Assembly: GCF_038007305.1 (NCBI RefSeq)
Contig: NZ_JBBOWV010000001.1
Coordinates: forward strand, 439,501 to 503,500
DNA: 64,000 nt
Source of the DNA: Solibacillus sp. FSL W7-1436
GTDB taxonomy: Bacteria; Bacillota; Bacilli; Bacillales_A; Planococcaceae
Reading direction: 5' to 3'
Of this stretch, positions 8,393-18,580 are shown piece after piece (the first letter of the stretch is position 1; the number at the start of each line of letters is the position of its first letter). Position numbers and translations under genes: made by a program. The notes under the pieces were generated by a model, which had not been told where the DNA came from, did not search any database, and saw nothing but the letters and a program-made list of their open reading frames with translations.

Positions 8393-9522
8393 AAAAATTG
8401 CTTTTATTTCCATTGTTACTTTTAGTTGCTGGCTGCTGGGATACAAATCAGCCTGAACGTATGTATTATTTACTTGGCCTAGGAATCGATTATAAAGATG
8501 GTCAATATGAAATTTATAGTCAAGTTGTTGCTTTCACTAATATTGCTAAAAGCGAACAGCCAAACCCGGAAGCTACGCAGGCTGAAGTTGGGATTGCCAA
8601 AGGAAAGACATTTGATGAAGCATTTTTTAATTTATATCAAACGATGGATGAGCGCTTCTTTTTAGGGCATTTAAACTATGTTCTCTTTTCGGAAAATATC
8701 GCAAAGGAAGGTAAAGTAGAACCTGTTATCAATTCCCTTATCCGATACAGGGAATGGAGGTATACAACTTGGGCTTATATTACAGATTCACCACTTAAGG
8801 AAGCTTTGCTCATCACACCCATTATTAATAAATCCATTACCCTTTCAAAGGTATTCGACCCGCTCAGTTCATTTAATCAGTCATCCCGGGTCCGTCCTAT
8901 ACAATTACGGGAACTTATGATTCATTTGAATGAACCTAGTCATGAAGCCAATATACCATTTATCGAAATTAGCGAAAACTGGTCAAAGGAAGATGGACCA
9001 GATCCTGTCTATTCATTTAAAGGCATAAGCATTCTCGGTAAGAACTCTGGTTTAAAAGGGAACTTATTAGGCGACGACCTAAAAGGTGTTCAATGGCTAG
9101 AGAATGAAACAGACCGCTCAGATATTACCGTTAAAACGGAAGAGTTTGAAGAATTATATACAACGACAACAGTTGACGAAGTGCGTTCTAAAATTACACC
9201 AATTGTTTCCGATAATAATGTGCAATTCGATTTACAAGTTCAATTGGTTGTTCAAACAAATGAAATGCTTAATGAAGATAAAATGGATTTATTAGAAAGT
9301 AAGATTAAGGAGCAAGTAAAAAAAGAAATCGAGCAAACCTATAAAGCTTCATTAGAATTTGACTCCGATATATACCGGTTATCTGAAATATTGTACCGAA
9401 AAAATTTGAAAACATGGAAAAAGTATGAGCAAGATGGGAAAATTCCTCTTGACGAGTCTACTATTCGGAATGTGGATGTGGAGCTTGTAAGAGTCAAAGG
9501 GGAACGTATCATTTCCCATTAA
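8389..9522 (+). CDS. spore germination receptor subunit C, Ger(x)C lipoprotein
   Basis: Lipoprotein subunit of the same receptor, 377 residues. A short signal peptide ends in the lipobox LVAGC (Cys 16), followed by WDTNQPERMYYLLGLGIDY, a pattern shared by Ger(x)C proteins (DxxE, GIDY). It is anchored on the outer face of the spore inner membrane. The start ATG overlaps the A-subunit stop (ATGA). It ends the operon just before a strong hairpin terminator. Confidence 0.92.
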   Translation: MKKLLLFPLLLLVAGCWDTNQPERMYYLLGLGIDYKDGQYEIYSQVVAFTNIAKSEQPNPEATQAEVGIAKGKTFDEAFFNLYQTMDERFFLGHLNYVLFSENIAKEGKVEPVINSLIRYREWRYTTWAYITDSPLKEALLITPIINKSITLSKVFDPLSSFNQSSRVRPIQLRELMIHLNEPSHEANIPFIEISENWSKEDGPDPVYSFKGISILGKNSGLKGNLLGDDLKGVQWLENETDRSDITVKTEEFEELYTTTTVDEVRSKITPIVSDNNVQFDLQVQLVVQTNEMLNEDKMDLLESKIKEQVKKEIEQTYKASLEFDSDIYRLSEILYRKNLKTWKKYEQDGKIPLDESTIRNVDVELVRVKGERIISH

Positions 9523-9554
9523 AAAGAGGTTGCGCAGATGTGCACAACCTCTTT
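9523..9554. terminator. bidirectional terminator between ger operon and exonuclease gene
   Basis: A 10-bp stem (9523-9532 with 9545-9554), extended inside by GCA/TGC after one mismatch. The T-run is clearer on the minus strand, so it mainly serves the exonuclease gene. Confidence 0.75.
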
Positions 9555-9558
9555 ACAT

Positions 9559-10440
9559 TTATTTATAAATAGAACGTGCATGCTTTGCAATCAGTCGATA
9601 GCCATGCTGTTCAATATGATCAAACAGCTCCGGAGCATAGGGAGATAAGGCTAATTGATCCAACTCCACGTCAATTGGTACTTCACAATGGATGGTAGCC
9701 AATTGATGCGATAAGCGTAACATCGCTTCGTTTTCACTAATTTTAATACGCTGACCCGGTTTTAATGTTGGCAACGCTTCTAAAACGCCATCGATGGAAC
9801 CGTGATTTTGAATTAGCTGTAACGCTGTTTTCGGTCCGATTCCCTTAACCCCAGGGTAACCGTCACTCGTGTCTCCCATAAACGCTTTAACTTCCGCGAA
9901 TTGTTTTGGCGCAATGCCATATTCCTCTACAAATCGGCCTTCCGTATAAACATCGTATTCTGTATAGCCCTTTTTCGTAAAGGCAATCGTTGTCGAAGGG
10001 TTTAGTAATTGCAGTAAATCTTTATCACCGCTAATTACAGTAATTTGTGCATCGTCTTTCCACTTCTCAATCATTGAGCCGATTAAATCATCCGCCTCAA
10101 GACCTTGTGTACCAAAGTTTTGCCACCCGATCATTTCCGATACTCTTTTAGCCATATCAAATTGCGGCAGCATCTCTTCCGGTGGTGCAGGTCGATTTGC
10201 TTTATAGCCATCGTATAGGTCATTGCGGAAAGTAACTGCGCCCATATCCCAGCATACCGCCAAATGTGTCGGCTGCATCAGATTTTGTGCTGTCAATACA
10301 TGACGGGCAAAGCCTTGAACACCGTTTGATGGTGTCCCGTCATCTAAACGTATAAATTGATTCATTGCGGCTGACGCAAAAAATGAACGAAACAATAGCG
10401 CCATTCCATCAACTATTAATAAATGTGGTTTTGTTGTCAT
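9559..10440 (-). CDS. ypcP: 5'-3' exonuclease, FEN/ExoIX type (YpcP-like)
   Basis: Stand-alone 5' nuclease of 293 residues, equivalent to the N-terminal nuclease domain of DNA polymerase I; it removes RNA primers and flaps. Metal-binding acidic clusters are seen as LIVDGMALLFR near the N-terminus, GLEADDLIG and ISGDKDLLQL in the middle, and AFMGDTSDGYPGVKGIGPKTA, which carries the helix-hairpin-helix. All of the expected Asp residues appear present. The ATG at 10440 is chosen for its AAAGAGGAGA ribosome site; a longer frame starting 27 nt upstream lacks one. B. subtilis YpcP is of similar length. Confidence 0.9.
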   Translation of the reverse strand: MTTKPHLLIVDGMALLFRSFFASAAMNQFIRLDDGTPSNGVQGFARHVLTAQNLMQPTHLAVCWDMGAVTFRNDLYDGYKANRPAPPEEMLPQFDMAKRVSEMIGWQNFGTQGLEADDLIGSMIEKWKDDAQITVISGDKDLLQLLNPSTTIAFTKKGYTEYDVYTEGRFVEEYGIAPKQFAEVKAFMGDTSDGYPGVKGIGPKTALQLIQNHGSIDGVLEALPTLKPGQRIKISENEAMLRLSHQLATIHCEVPIDVELDQLALSPYAPELFDHIEQHGYRLIAKHARSIYK

Positions 10441-10508
10441 AATAAATCTCCTCTTTCTACTAAACACTTATTATAACAAAAGCACCGGTAGAATGTAGCT
10501 GTAAATAC

Positions 10509-11993
10509 TTACCCATTCGGTTTCAAGTAGTCGATAATACGATTCACGTCTTTGCTGAAAATACGATCCTCCGTCATAGCAGGTGCTATATTGCGAATAT
10601 CTTTCCACTTCTCATAGAGTTTGGGCGACATGTTCTCTACACCCCTGTATTCCACTGCCTGTGCTGCACAAAATGCCTCGATCGCCAGTACATTTCTTAC
10701 ATTTGCAATAATCATGCGTGCATGGCGAGATCCTGTCGTACCCATTGATACATGGTCTTCCTGGTTCGCAGAAGACGGAATGGAATCAACGGATGCAGGG
10801 TGTGCCAATGTTTTATTTTCCGATACTAAACTTGCAGCGCTATACTGCAAAATCATCGCGCCTGATTCAAGTCCTGGATTCGCACTTAAAAATGCAGGCA
10901 GTCCTTCATTTAACTGCGGGTTTACTAATCGTTCAATCCGGCGCTCTGATACATTGGCCAGCTCCGCCATACCGATTTTCAGAAAGTCCATCGCAAACGC
11001 AATCGGCTGTCCATGGAAGTTTCCTCCTGAAATGACTAAACCGCCATCATCAAAAATGAGCGGATTATCTGTTGCCGCATTCATTTCGATTTCAAGCTTT
11101 TCTTTGACGTAGTTCAATACTTGCCAGCTTGCGCCATGGATTTGCGGGATGCAGCGAAGCGAATACGGATCCTGCACACGCTTTTCCCCTTGATGAGTAA
11201 TAAGTTTGCTGTCCTTTAACCAATCACGCATACGCTCTGCCACAGCCATTTGTTCTTGCATGCCGCGCGCTTCATGAACAGCTGGATGGAAAGCATCGAT
11301 TATCCCGTATAAACTTTCCATCGTCATTGAAGCAATCCATTCACTTGCATAAGCCAGTTTCTCGGCTTCCAAGTAATTGACTACGCCTTGTGCAGTCATT
11401 GCCTGGGTTCCATTGATTAACGCAAGACCTTCTTTTGCCTGCAGTTCAATTTTCGGCAGTCCCAGCTGTTCAAATATTTCATGTGACGGATGTTTACCAC
11501 CATTTACAAATACTTCCCCTTCCCCAATGACCGCTAAAACTAAATGAGAAAGTGGCGCTAAATCTCCGGATGCTCCGAGTGAACCTTGCTGTGGAATTAC
11601 AGGAATTATGTCTTCATTAACCATCCATAACAGCCGCTCCAGCACTTCCAAGCGGATACCTGATAACCCTTTTAATAATGCATTTAATCTAAGCACCATC
11701 ATCGCTTTTGCAACGTGTTCCGAAAAAGGCTCCCCAAAACCGCATGCATGCGAACGAATTAAATTAACTTGCAGCTTGCTTACTTCATGCTCTGCAATTT
11801 TCACATCGCTGAACTTTCCAAACCCTGTATTAATCCCGTATACGGTTTTATCCTGCTGAACAATCCGTTCCACTGCGTCACGGCTTTTAACAACACGTAC
11901 TTTCGCTTCTTCCGCTATTTCTATTTTTTCCCCATTATATAAAATACGCCCCAATTGTTCGATCGATAAATTTTGACCGTTTAACTGAATCAT
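10509..11993 (-). CDS. hutH: histidine ammonia-lyase
   Basis: Converts L-histidine to urocanate and ammonia, the first step of histidine catabolism, in the cytoplasm. At 494 residues it is close to the usual length of about 500. The cofactor-forming Ala-Ser-Gly triad is at 141-143 in [14 protein letters not shown], and the Tyr-Gly-containing [11 protein letters not shown] loop is at about 51-61. NGTQAM is also present. AAAAGGGG lies upstream of the start. No hutU, hutI or hutG is adjacent, so either the pathway is dispersed or this gene works alone. About 250 nt upstream are free of genes, and no clear HutP or cre site was found there. Confidence 0.96.
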   Translation of the reverse strand: MIQLNGQNLSIEQLGRILYNGEKIEIAEEAKVRVVKSRDAVERIVQQDKTVYGINTGFGKFSDVKIAEHEVSKLQVNLIRSHACGFGEPFSEHVAKAMMVLRLNALLKGLSGIRLEVLERLLWMVNEDIIPVIPQQGSLGASGDLAPLSHLVLAVIGEGEVFVNGGKHPSHEIFEQLGLPKIELQAKEGLALINGTQAMTAQGVVNYLEAEKLAYASEWIASMTMESLYGIIDAFHPAVHEARGMQEQMAVAERMRDWLKDSKLITHQGEKRVQDPYSLRCIPQIHGASWQVLNYVKEKLEIEMNAATDNPLIFDDGGLVISGGNFHGQPIAFAMDFLKIGMAELANVSERRIERLVNPQLNEGLPAFLSANPGLESGAMILQYSAASLVSENKTLAHPASVDSIPSSANQEDHVSMGTTGSRHARMIIANVRNVLAIEAFCAAQAVEYRGVENMSPKLYEKWKDIRNIAPAMTEDRIFSKDVNRIIDYLKPNG

Positions 11994-12220
11994 TTACCGC
12001 ACCCCTTTTAACTATTCTTATCTCTCAAATTTATTATTGTTTAAATAGCAGTTAATTGCTACTAAAATTTCACAATTAAAATCATACTTGAGTTGAAAAA
12101 GCTTATTTTAAAGGCTTTGTACGTTTTATTTCTAAAAAGTTATTCACCTGCTAATACATTAATCTTCTAGCGATTTAGTATTTTATTATAGTAAAGTGCT
12201 AAAGCGAAAAAGGACAAAAA

Positions 12221-12249
12221 AATAGAGATCCCGTAATAGGATCTCTATT
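12221..12249 (-). terminator. terminator of the osmC-ubiB operon
   Basis: An 11-bp perfect stem (12221-12231 with 12239-12249), followed on the minus strand by seven T. The stem overlaps the stop codon of the ABC1 kinase gene. Confidence 0.85.
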
Positions 12250-14242
12250 TTGTACGCTTCATATCTCGGATTGCTTGAATCGATAATCGTACGAGCAAGA
12301 TCGCACATAAAAACAAACCTAAATAAGCAGCCGTATTTAAATAAATTGCATAAGCATTATGAATAAATTGAGAGATTGCTAGTAATGCAACCGATATAAT
12401 TCCAAATGTAATTCCGACCATCAGCAAAACAAACCTTGAAAACAGCTGTGTTACAAACATGGAATTCGCTTTATCCGAAAAAATATCATGATGCAAAATG
12501 ATTTTACCGCTCTCCACTTTTCTGAATAACTGATCTAGACGGCGCGGTATTTTCCGTAGATTCGGCAACATCAGTGCCAGTTCTTCTTCGATTAAGTCTT
12601 TCGTCTCTGCCGGATGTTTGAACGGTTTCAGGAAGCTTGATTTCAAATAATCATTGGAGAAGTCTTTTACTTCACTGAAAATCCTGAATCCCGGGTAAAT
12701 AATGGACAATGTGCCGTCCAATGTCACAATGGCACGTAATGCCACGTTGACGGATGGATAGAAATGAAGTCCAAATTCACGCACAACAGAGAAAATGGAG
12801 TACATTAGCTCATCTGTCGGGATAGTCGATACATAATTGATTTTCAGCAGAATTTGGCTAATTGCCTGCTCCATCTCGTGCTGATTGATATGCTCGGCAT
12901 TTTCTACAAGCTGGGCAATCCCATCAACAACAAGCGCTGCATCGTTTTGATGAATTCCGACAAGGAAGTACTTTAACCCTTCCTGCTGCAATTCAGCTAA
13001 ACGGCCGACAGCTCCATAATCGAGAATCGCGACACGTCCGGTTGCTTCCTCAATATAAATATTCCCCGGGTGCGGGTCGGCATGGAAAATCCCGGAAATA
13101 AGGGTTTGCTCCAAAAACGAATACAGTAATGTTTTCGCAAACTGATGACGGTCAATTTCCAACTCCGTAAATAAATCATTTGCTACAGTAACGGACTTCC
13201 CTTTTATATATTCCATTACGACAACATTGGAATTGCTGCATTCCCGGTATACTTTCGGCACTTTCACATCGATACTGCCGCGTTCTACAATTTTGGCAAC
13301 CTGCTCCATATTGCGGGCCTCGATATTAAAATCAATTTCTTCCCTCAATGCCATGCTGAAGCCTTTCGCCAAATCGTAAAAGCCCAAGTTTTCGGCCCAC
13401 TGTGATTTGCTGGTAATCCATCTGGCAAACTCCATTAAAATCGATAGATCATCCTGCATTATATTTTTTACATCAGGCCGTAAAAACTTTACAACGACCG
13501 GTTCGTCCGTTTCCTTTAACACCGCTTTATGTACTTGACCGATTGAAGCGGAAGCTAACGGCGTTTTACTTATGTAGGAAAAGACTTGATTCGTACCCGC
13601 ATTAAAGTTTTCGGCAATGATTTGGTCAACTTGCTGTTCGGAAAGGGGTTTTACATGTTGCTGAAGCTTTTCAAGTTCATCAATAAATATCGGAGACAAA
13701 AGCTCCTTACGTGTTGACAGTACTTGTCCAAATTTTATAAATACCCCGCCGCACTGCTCAAGTGTATCCCGTAATGCTTTGGCCAGTTCACGTTCATCTT
13801 CGCGGGCCCGGGCGTATTTCATCGTTCGTGTGACTCCGTTCGTTACAGCAATCCCCACTACTTCACGTAAACGTTTTTGACGCTTCCAGTACGTAATGAG
13901 TGTTTTAAAATACGAACGTCTGCCGACAGGTGTGCCGTTTTCATTCAATTCTATCGAATCAAACAACTCGAAAAACAGATAAAGCAGCATCGAAATAAGA
14001 AGCATACTGCCGAACCAGATAATAGTTGTTATGTTGACAACATTTGAAACGATTCCCTGGTCATAATAGTCCGATCCGCGCAAATATGTATACCAGAAAA
14101 CAAAGGTAGTCAGTGAAACACTGATCAGCACGGATAATAGTCTTTTCATCAGACTTATTTGTGAGCCGATTAAACGGCCGCTAATAAAGAATATCAGCGC
14201 TGATGCAATGAGCAGCTGTATTATTACTGAAATGAAATCCAT
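12245..14242 (-). CDS. ABC1/AarF/UbiB family atypical kinase, membrane-bound
   Basis: Atypical protein-kinase-like ATPase of the UbiB family, linked in other bacteria to isoprenoid quinone metabolism; 665 residues. N-terminal membrane helices (about residues 4-21, 34-52 and 76-93) precede the kinase-like core. The core holds the family KxGQ motif (KFGQ at 170-173), the Ala-rich loop ASASIGQ (230-236) replacing the usual Gly-rich loop, the conserved Lys 252 in VVVKFLRP, and the catalytic FHADPHPGNI and ILDYGAVG segments. Two more helices lie at the C-terminus. It is co-transcribed with the upstream osmC gene (13 nt gap). The exact substrate in Bacillales is unknown. Confidence 0.9.
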   Translation of the reverse strand: MDFISVIIQLLIASALIFFISGRLIGSQISLMKRLLSVLISVSLTTFVFWYTYLRGSDYYDQGIVSNVVNITTIIWFGSMLLISMLLYLFFELFDSIELNENGTPVGRRSYFKTLITYWKRQKRLREVVGIAVTNGVTRTMKYARAREDERELAKALRDTLEQCGGVFIKFGQVLSTRKELLSPIFIDELEKLQQHVKPLSEQQVDQIIAENFNAGTNQVFSYISKTPLASASIGQVHKAVLKETDEPVVVKFLRPDVKNIMQDDLSILMEFARWITSKSQWAENLGFYDLAKGFSMALREEIDFNIEARNMEQVAKIVERGSIDVKVPKVYRECSNSNVVVMEYIKGKSVTVANDLFTELEIDRHQFAKTLLYSFLEQTLISGIFHADPHPGNIYIEEATGRVAILDYGAVGRLAELQQEGLKYFLVGIHQNDAALVVDGIAQLVENAEHINQHEMEQAISQILLKINYVSTIPTDELMYSIFSVVREFGLHFYPSVNVALRAIVTLDGTLSIIYPGFRIFSEVKDFSNDYLKSSFLKPFKHPAETKDLIEEELALMLPNLRKIPRRLDQLFRKVESGKIILHHDIFSDKANSMFVTQLFSRFVLLMVGITFGIISVALLAISQFIHNAYAIYLNTAAYLGLFLCAILLVRLSIQAIRDMKRTK

Positions 14243-14255
14243 TCAAATCGCCCCT

Positions 14256-14693
14256 TTAGGTCAAAGTTAAATGTGTATGCACTTCTACATTCCCTTTTAA
14301 CGCTTTACTAATCATACAAGTTTCCTCTGCCTTATATGCATAGCGCTCCGCTATACGACGGGCACGTTCATCTTCTTTATTCTGCAGGTCAATGTCGACA
14401 TAATGGTGGATCGCTTTGTATGTAAAAACACCGTTTGTCACATCAACAAGCCCTTCTGATTTCAAATCCAGCTTTGCGTCAATTTGGCTTCTCTCCAGCA
14501 TTGCCGCCAGTGTAATTAAATAACAGGTAGCCGCGGCACCTAGGAGCATTTCATCCGGGTTTGTCCCAACACCGGGTCCATCCATTTCGGGCGGAATCGA
14601 TATTTGTGTCTGCAATCGTTCGGTTTTCAAGTCCCCAACCGCATTTCGCCCTCCTGGCCAGTCAATCGTTAACTTAAAAGTATGTACCGCCAT
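14256..14693 (-). CDS. OsmC-family peroxiredoxin-like protein
   Basis: OsmC/Ohr-superfamily protein of 145 residues, expected to reduce organic hydroperoxides through two cysteines. One Cys is in GAAATCYLITLAAM and the second in EETCMISKALKGN, both in the family positions. The ATG at 14693 has GAAAAGAGTG upstream; the longer frame adds six residues without a ribosome site. It is the first gene of an operon with the ABC1 kinase. The link between a peroxide reductase and a quinone-related kinase suggests a shared role in membrane redox stress, which is inference. Confidence 0.87.
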   Translation of the reverse strand: MAVHTFKLTIDWPGGRNAVGDLKTERLQTQISIPPEMDGPGVGTNPDEMLLGAAATCYLITLAAMLERSQIDAKLDLKSEGLVDVTNGVFTYKAIHHYVDIDLQNKEDERARRIAERYAYKAEETCMISKALKGNVEVHTHLTLT

Positions 14694-14756
14694 AAATATC
14701 ACTCTTTTCAATTTTCTTTAACTATAACATTTTGGTCCAAAACTTTCAGATTATTA

Positions 14757-14798
14757 AAACAGCCGATCAACAGAAAGCTCCTGTTAATCGGCTGTTTT
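14757..14798 (-). terminator. terminator after the ATP-grasp ligase gene
   Basis: A long near-perfect stem (14757-14774 with 14781-14798) lies directly after the minus-strand stop codon; the tail is TTTT followed by AT-rich DNA. It could also act on the + strand, where a longer T-run follows. Confidence 0.8.
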
Positions 14799-16013
14799 TT
14801 ACCATACGTTTTGTTTATATTTTTTATAGTAGTTGACCTGACGAATAAACATGTAGATTTTGCGTTTCAAGTGCTTGTCCTGTTTGTAGAACAACGGATT
14901 TACAAGTTTCTTTTCCTTGATCAGACGTCGAATATCCTTTTTCACCGTTTCATCGTAAACGAATTTTTTCAATACAATTTTCGGAACGACTGAAAACAGG
15001 ACATCTCCTTTTAAATACGAGCAAGGTTTCGGAATATCGTAAATCAGATCTTCCACAAAGTTGCGTGCCAAATTATGACCCATTGCATTAATATAATAAC
15101 TAGAACGACCTTGACGAATATTTACTTCGAACACTTTAAACTTCCCGTCACGCTCATCGTATTTCAAATCAAAGTTACCGTACCCGCGATAGCCGACCGC
15201 TTCCAAAAAGCCGCGCAGCTTCGTCATCACTTCTTCGTTGTAGCGGGTTATAAGCGCTGTGTAATTGCCGATCGCTGTTTTCGTATGTTCCTGAAGGACA
15301 ACTTGTGCAAACGATACAAGCTGTGTTTCCCCTTTTGCATTAACATAGACTACCGAATCCCACATTGCTGTATCATCACCGGGAATATAATCCTGAATAA
15401 TGAGTTCTTCCTGGTAGCCGCTATTTTTGATCATATCGATTACTTTTTGAACTTCTTCTTTGCTTTCCACTTTGAAAACTTTCGCCTGGCCTTCAAAAGG
15501 ATGACGGCTGTATTCAATTCCGTTACTCGGTTTAATAATAACCGGATACATCATTTCGGTTTCAAATGCACCATCTGTTTTGCAGTCGTAAAATACAGTC
15601 GTTGGTATATCGATGCCGTATTGTTCGCACAGCTTATAGAAATTGGATTTGATCTGCAAGTCATTCATTAAATTCTCATCGATATAGTTGAACACGAAGT
15701 AATCTCTTAAAATTGCACGGTTTTCAATGATTAAACGGACGTATAAATCGTTTGTACCGATTAAAATCAGTTTTTCCGCTTCATTTTCATATTTCTTCGC
15801 TACGCTAATTAATATTTTGGCAAACTGATCCGGTTCACCAAGTTTTTTGTCATATTCAATCGCACGCGGAATATTGCTCAAGTTCGTAAAAGGCAAAACA
15901 CCTTTTCCTACTAGAATCGGACGGATTTTATATTCTTCATGGAAAGAAATCGCCATGTTATATGCATTAATATCAGTACCGACAATAATCGGTAAAAATG
16001 GTTGTCGAGTCAT
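14799..16013 (-). CDS. ATP-grasp ligase, D-aspartate-ligase (Asl)-like
   Basis: ATP-grasp enzyme of 404 residues. Core motifs: VIIKPSNGIEY (ATP-binding Lys), IIQDYIPGDD, GNFDLKYD and EVNIRQGRSSYY (metal-binding Glu/Asn). The IPGDD...ASIGNY...NFDxKYDxRDG...EINxRQGRSS layout is, by recall, that of the Enterococcus faecium D-aspartate ligase Aslfm. That enzyme adds D-Asp to the Lys side chain of peptidoglycan precursors. Planococcaceae have A4-alpha cross-bridges with D-Asp or D-Glu, so a role in bridge synthesis is likely but inferred. The ATG at 16013 has GAGAGG 10 nt upstream; the upstream GTG at 16064 has no such site. No racemase is adjacent. Confidence 0.82.
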   Translation of the reverse strand: MTRQPFLPIIVGTDINAYNMAISFHEEYKIRPILVGKGVLPFTNLSNIPRAIEYDKKLGEPDQFAKILISVAKKYENEAEKLILIGTNDLYVRLIIENRAILRDYFVFNYIDENLMNDLQIKSNFYKLCEQYGIDIPTTVFYDCKTDGAFETEMMYPVIIKPSNGIEYSRHPFEGQAKVFKVESKEEVQKVIDMIKNSGYQEELIIQDYIPGDDTAMWDSVVYVNAKGETQLVSFAQVVLQEHTKTAIGNYTALITRYNEEVMTKLRGFLEAVGYRGYGNFDLKYDERDGKFKVFEVNIRQGRSSYYINAMGHNLARNFVEDLIYDIPKPCSYLKGDVLFSVVPKIVLKKFVYDETVKKDIRRLIKEKKLVNPLFYKQDKHLKRKIYMFIRQVNYYKKYKQNVW

Positions 16014-16189
16014 TACTATACTACCTCTCAATCTGTTCAACGGTCTTCTTATTTGATTTATCACTTATTTATCATACAATACTCTATCGATTTATGCTGT
16101 ATTTTGTAAACGGTTTTTATTATTTCCCGTGTATTTTAATGAAACTTCTCCCCGTTTAAAACGTACGTATTAAGGAAGAGGTGATCGGG

Positions 16190-17068
16190 ATGAATGCTCA
16201 ATTACAATTATTTTTTACAAACATTGATAAAATCGTTTTATATTTTGGGGCAGATGCAAAATATTTTTATATTGACCTTGCATTAAAGCTGACTGTCCGC
16301 AATATCGTGTTCAACTATGAAGATTATGAAAAAGTCCGTCAGCAGATCAAAACCAATACAAAATGGTATAACTTTGCCCGGATTAATACTGAAATCATTA
16401 ATACATACTTTGTTCATTATGCGAACAAACCTGAAAAAGTCAGTGAAACTTTAAATCTACATAAAATACTGACAAAGCAGTTTAACCGCCATGATGACAG
16501 CTATATTGCGGCTGCCTATTTAAAATCTGAAGAACAGATCGAGCGAATCGATCTGTTAATTAAAGATTTTATGGACAAAGAAAGCGTAAAACATGCACCA
16601 TTAAAACTTTCCACTAGTGCGATGCTTGCCGGACGGGCGGAAGACACAAAAGTACTGGCAAATAGTGTGGAACAGTATTATCAGTCACTTGTGTCAATCG
16701 GTTTTGAACGTACAAAGGACACGACCAATACAGCTGTCATTTTAACAATCGGAACAGGAGATTTTCATCACGAAACCTTTGCCCGGTTAAAAGAGCTGAC
16801 GACGTATATTAAAAAGACAGAAATAACACTTACAACGCACCGTTACAATACGATAGCCCTGCTCTCACTCGCCAAGTTTGAAGTTCACCAATTTCCGGCA
16901 CTCCATGATATGCATGAAGAAATCTGTCGCTTTTTAAAATTGGATCGGATGCATTTTAACTCTCTGCTTGTAGCAACCCAAATATACACATCGACCGAAG
17001 CAATCGGTAACCTATCTTTATATGATTCTCCACATTTATTTTCTCTGCTGCAGACCATTCAAATCTAG
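16190..17068 (+). CDS. DUF4003-like protein of unknown function
   Basis: Soluble, mostly helical protein of 292 residues with no signal peptide or membrane helix. The sequence recalls the DUF4003 family of Bacillales (TNTAVILTIGTGDFHHE, and a C-terminal helical part with ALLSLAKFE), but I cannot confirm the assignment. The start at 16190 is set by GAGGTGATC, an unusually long match to the 16S rRNA 3' end, 8 nt upstream. It stands alone and is divergent from the ATP-grasp gene. No catalytic motif was recognised. Confidence 0.62.
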   Translation: MNAQLQLFFTNIDKIVLYFGADAKYFYIDLALKLTVRNIVFNYEDYEKVRQQIKTNTKWYNFARINTEIINTYFVHYANKPEKVSETLNLHKILTKQFNRHDDSYIAAAYLKSEEQIERIDLLIKDFMDKESVKHAPLKLSTSAMLAGRAEDTKVLANSVEQYYQSLVSIGFERTKDTTNTAVILTIGTGDFHHETFARLKELTTYIKKTEITLTTHRYNTIALLSLAKFEVHQFPALHDMHEEICRFLKLDRMHFNSLLVATQIYTSTEAIGNLSLYDSPHLFSLLQTIQI

Positions 17069-17115
17069 AACATTATAATAGCCACATTTCTGTTGGCGAT
17101 GCTCATTTAACAATA

Positions 17116-17160
17116 AAAAACTGTGCCGAACCGGAATTGATTCCGTTCAGCACAGTTTTT
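17116..17160. terminator. bidirectional terminator
   Basis: An 11-bp outer stem (17116-17126 with 17150-17160) with additional inner pairing around a TTGA loop. It is AT-flanked on both sides and lies between convergent genes. Confidence 0.8.
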
Positions 17161-17161
17161 A

Positions 17162-18373
17162 TTAGTTTTGTTTACGTTCTTTCGCATATTCAGCAGCTGC
17201 TGTAAATACGATATCTGTTGAAGAATTCAATGCTGTTTCACAAGAATCCTGGATTACACCGATAATGAAACCAATTGCCACGACCTGCATCGCAATATCG
17301 TCCGAAATCCCGAATAAGCTACACGCTAACGGAATCAGTAACAGCGAGCCGCCCGCAACACCAGATGCACCTGCAGCTGATACTGCAGCCATTACCATTA
17401 AGATGACCGCAGTGAGGAAATCAACTTCGATTCCTAATGTATGAGCAGTTGCCATCGTCAGCACGGAAATTGTAATCGCTGCTCCGCCCATATTGATTGT
17501 TGCACCTAAAGGTATCGATACAGCATATGTATCTTTATCTAATTTCAGCTTTTCTGCCAATGCCATATTGACTGGAATATTGGCCGCTGAACTACGTGTG
17601 AAGAAGGCTGTAATTCCACTCTCTTTAATAGATGTAAAAATTAGAGGATACGGATTTCTTCTTGCTACCGCATATACAATCAGCGGATTCACAACGAGTG
17701 CCACGAAGAACATTGTCCCTACAAGAATCAGAATTAGACGGGCATATTCCCCTAATGCTGAAAGTCCTGTTGTAGAAATCGCTTCAAATACTATTCCTAA
17801 AATACCGAATGGTGCTAAGTTAATAATCCATTGTACAACTTTCGTAATTGCATCCGAAAAATTCGCAATAACACCTTTTGTAGAATCATTGGATGCTTTT
17901 AAAGCAATCCCTAGAACAACTGCCCAAGCTAAAATGCCAAGATAATTTGCATTCATAATGGCTGTTACCGGATTTGTCACGATGTTGAACAGTAATGTTT
18001 CAAATACTTCAAGGATTCCGCTAGGCGGAGTCACATCCTGTGCTGCTGTTTTTAATGTTAATACTGTCGGGAAGATATAGCTTGCAATGACTGCTACAAA
18101 TCCTGCCGCTAATGTCGCAACCCCGTATAAAGCAAGAATCATCTTCATATTTGTTGCTTTGCCGCCAGCATGTGAAGCAATCGCATTAATGACAAGCACA
18201 AACACCAAAATCGGTGCAACTGCTTTTAAAGCTGAAACGAACAGAGTCCCCAGAATGGTAATACCACTTACTGCTTCAGGAATCGTCAGTGCTAAAATTA
18301 TGCCAATAATTATACCAACAATAATACGGTTTACTAAGTTAATACTGTTCCATTTCTCGAACATTCTCTTCAT
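17162..18373 (-). CDS. sstT: serine/threonine:Na+ symporter SstT
   Basis: Sodium-dependent uptake of serine and threonine across the cytoplasmic membrane; dicarboxylate/amino acid:cation symporter (DAACS) family, 403 residues. Family re-entrant loop motifs are visible as [18 protein letters not shown] (HP1 serine-rich region), [13 protein letters not shown] (NMGG motif in TM7) and [13 protein letters not shown] (HP2). The [18 protein letters not shown] segment near the C-terminus is also typical of SstT. Length matches E. coli SstT. It is monocistronic, with about 207 nt of gene-free upstream DNA in which I see no definite operator. Confidence 0.93.
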   Translation of the reverse strand: MKRMFEKWNSINLVNRIIVGIIIGIILALTIPEAVSGITILGTLFVSALKAVAPILVFVLVINAIASHAGGKATNMKMILALYGVATLAAGFVAVIASYIFPTVLTLKTAAQDVTPPSGILEVFETLLFNIVTNPVTAIMNANYLGILAWAVVLGIALKASNDSTKGVIANFSDAITKVVQWIINLAPFGILGIVFEAISTTGLSALGEYARLILILVGTMFFVALVVNPLIVYAVARRNPYPLIFTSIKESGITAFFTRSSAANIPVNMALAEKLKLDKDTYAVSIPLGATINMGGAAITISVLTMATAHTLGIEVDFLTAVILMVMAAVSAAGASGVAGGSLLLIPLACSLFGISDDIAMQVVAIGFIIGVIQDSCETALNSSTDIVFTAAAEYAKERKQN

Positions 18374-18580
18374 AATTTCCCCCGCTATTCTAAGATGTTA
18401 CATTGCTTCTGGATGTTTGAGACAAGTAATTGATTTGATTATTACACTACAACAATTCTCCGACTGAAGCTCATTTTAATATAACTCTTCAAAATTTAAT
18501 GATTTCTCTAGAACAATAATACAATGTGCGACTAAATAACACAACTGTATTTTTCCACAGTACACTATTCATATGCGTCT

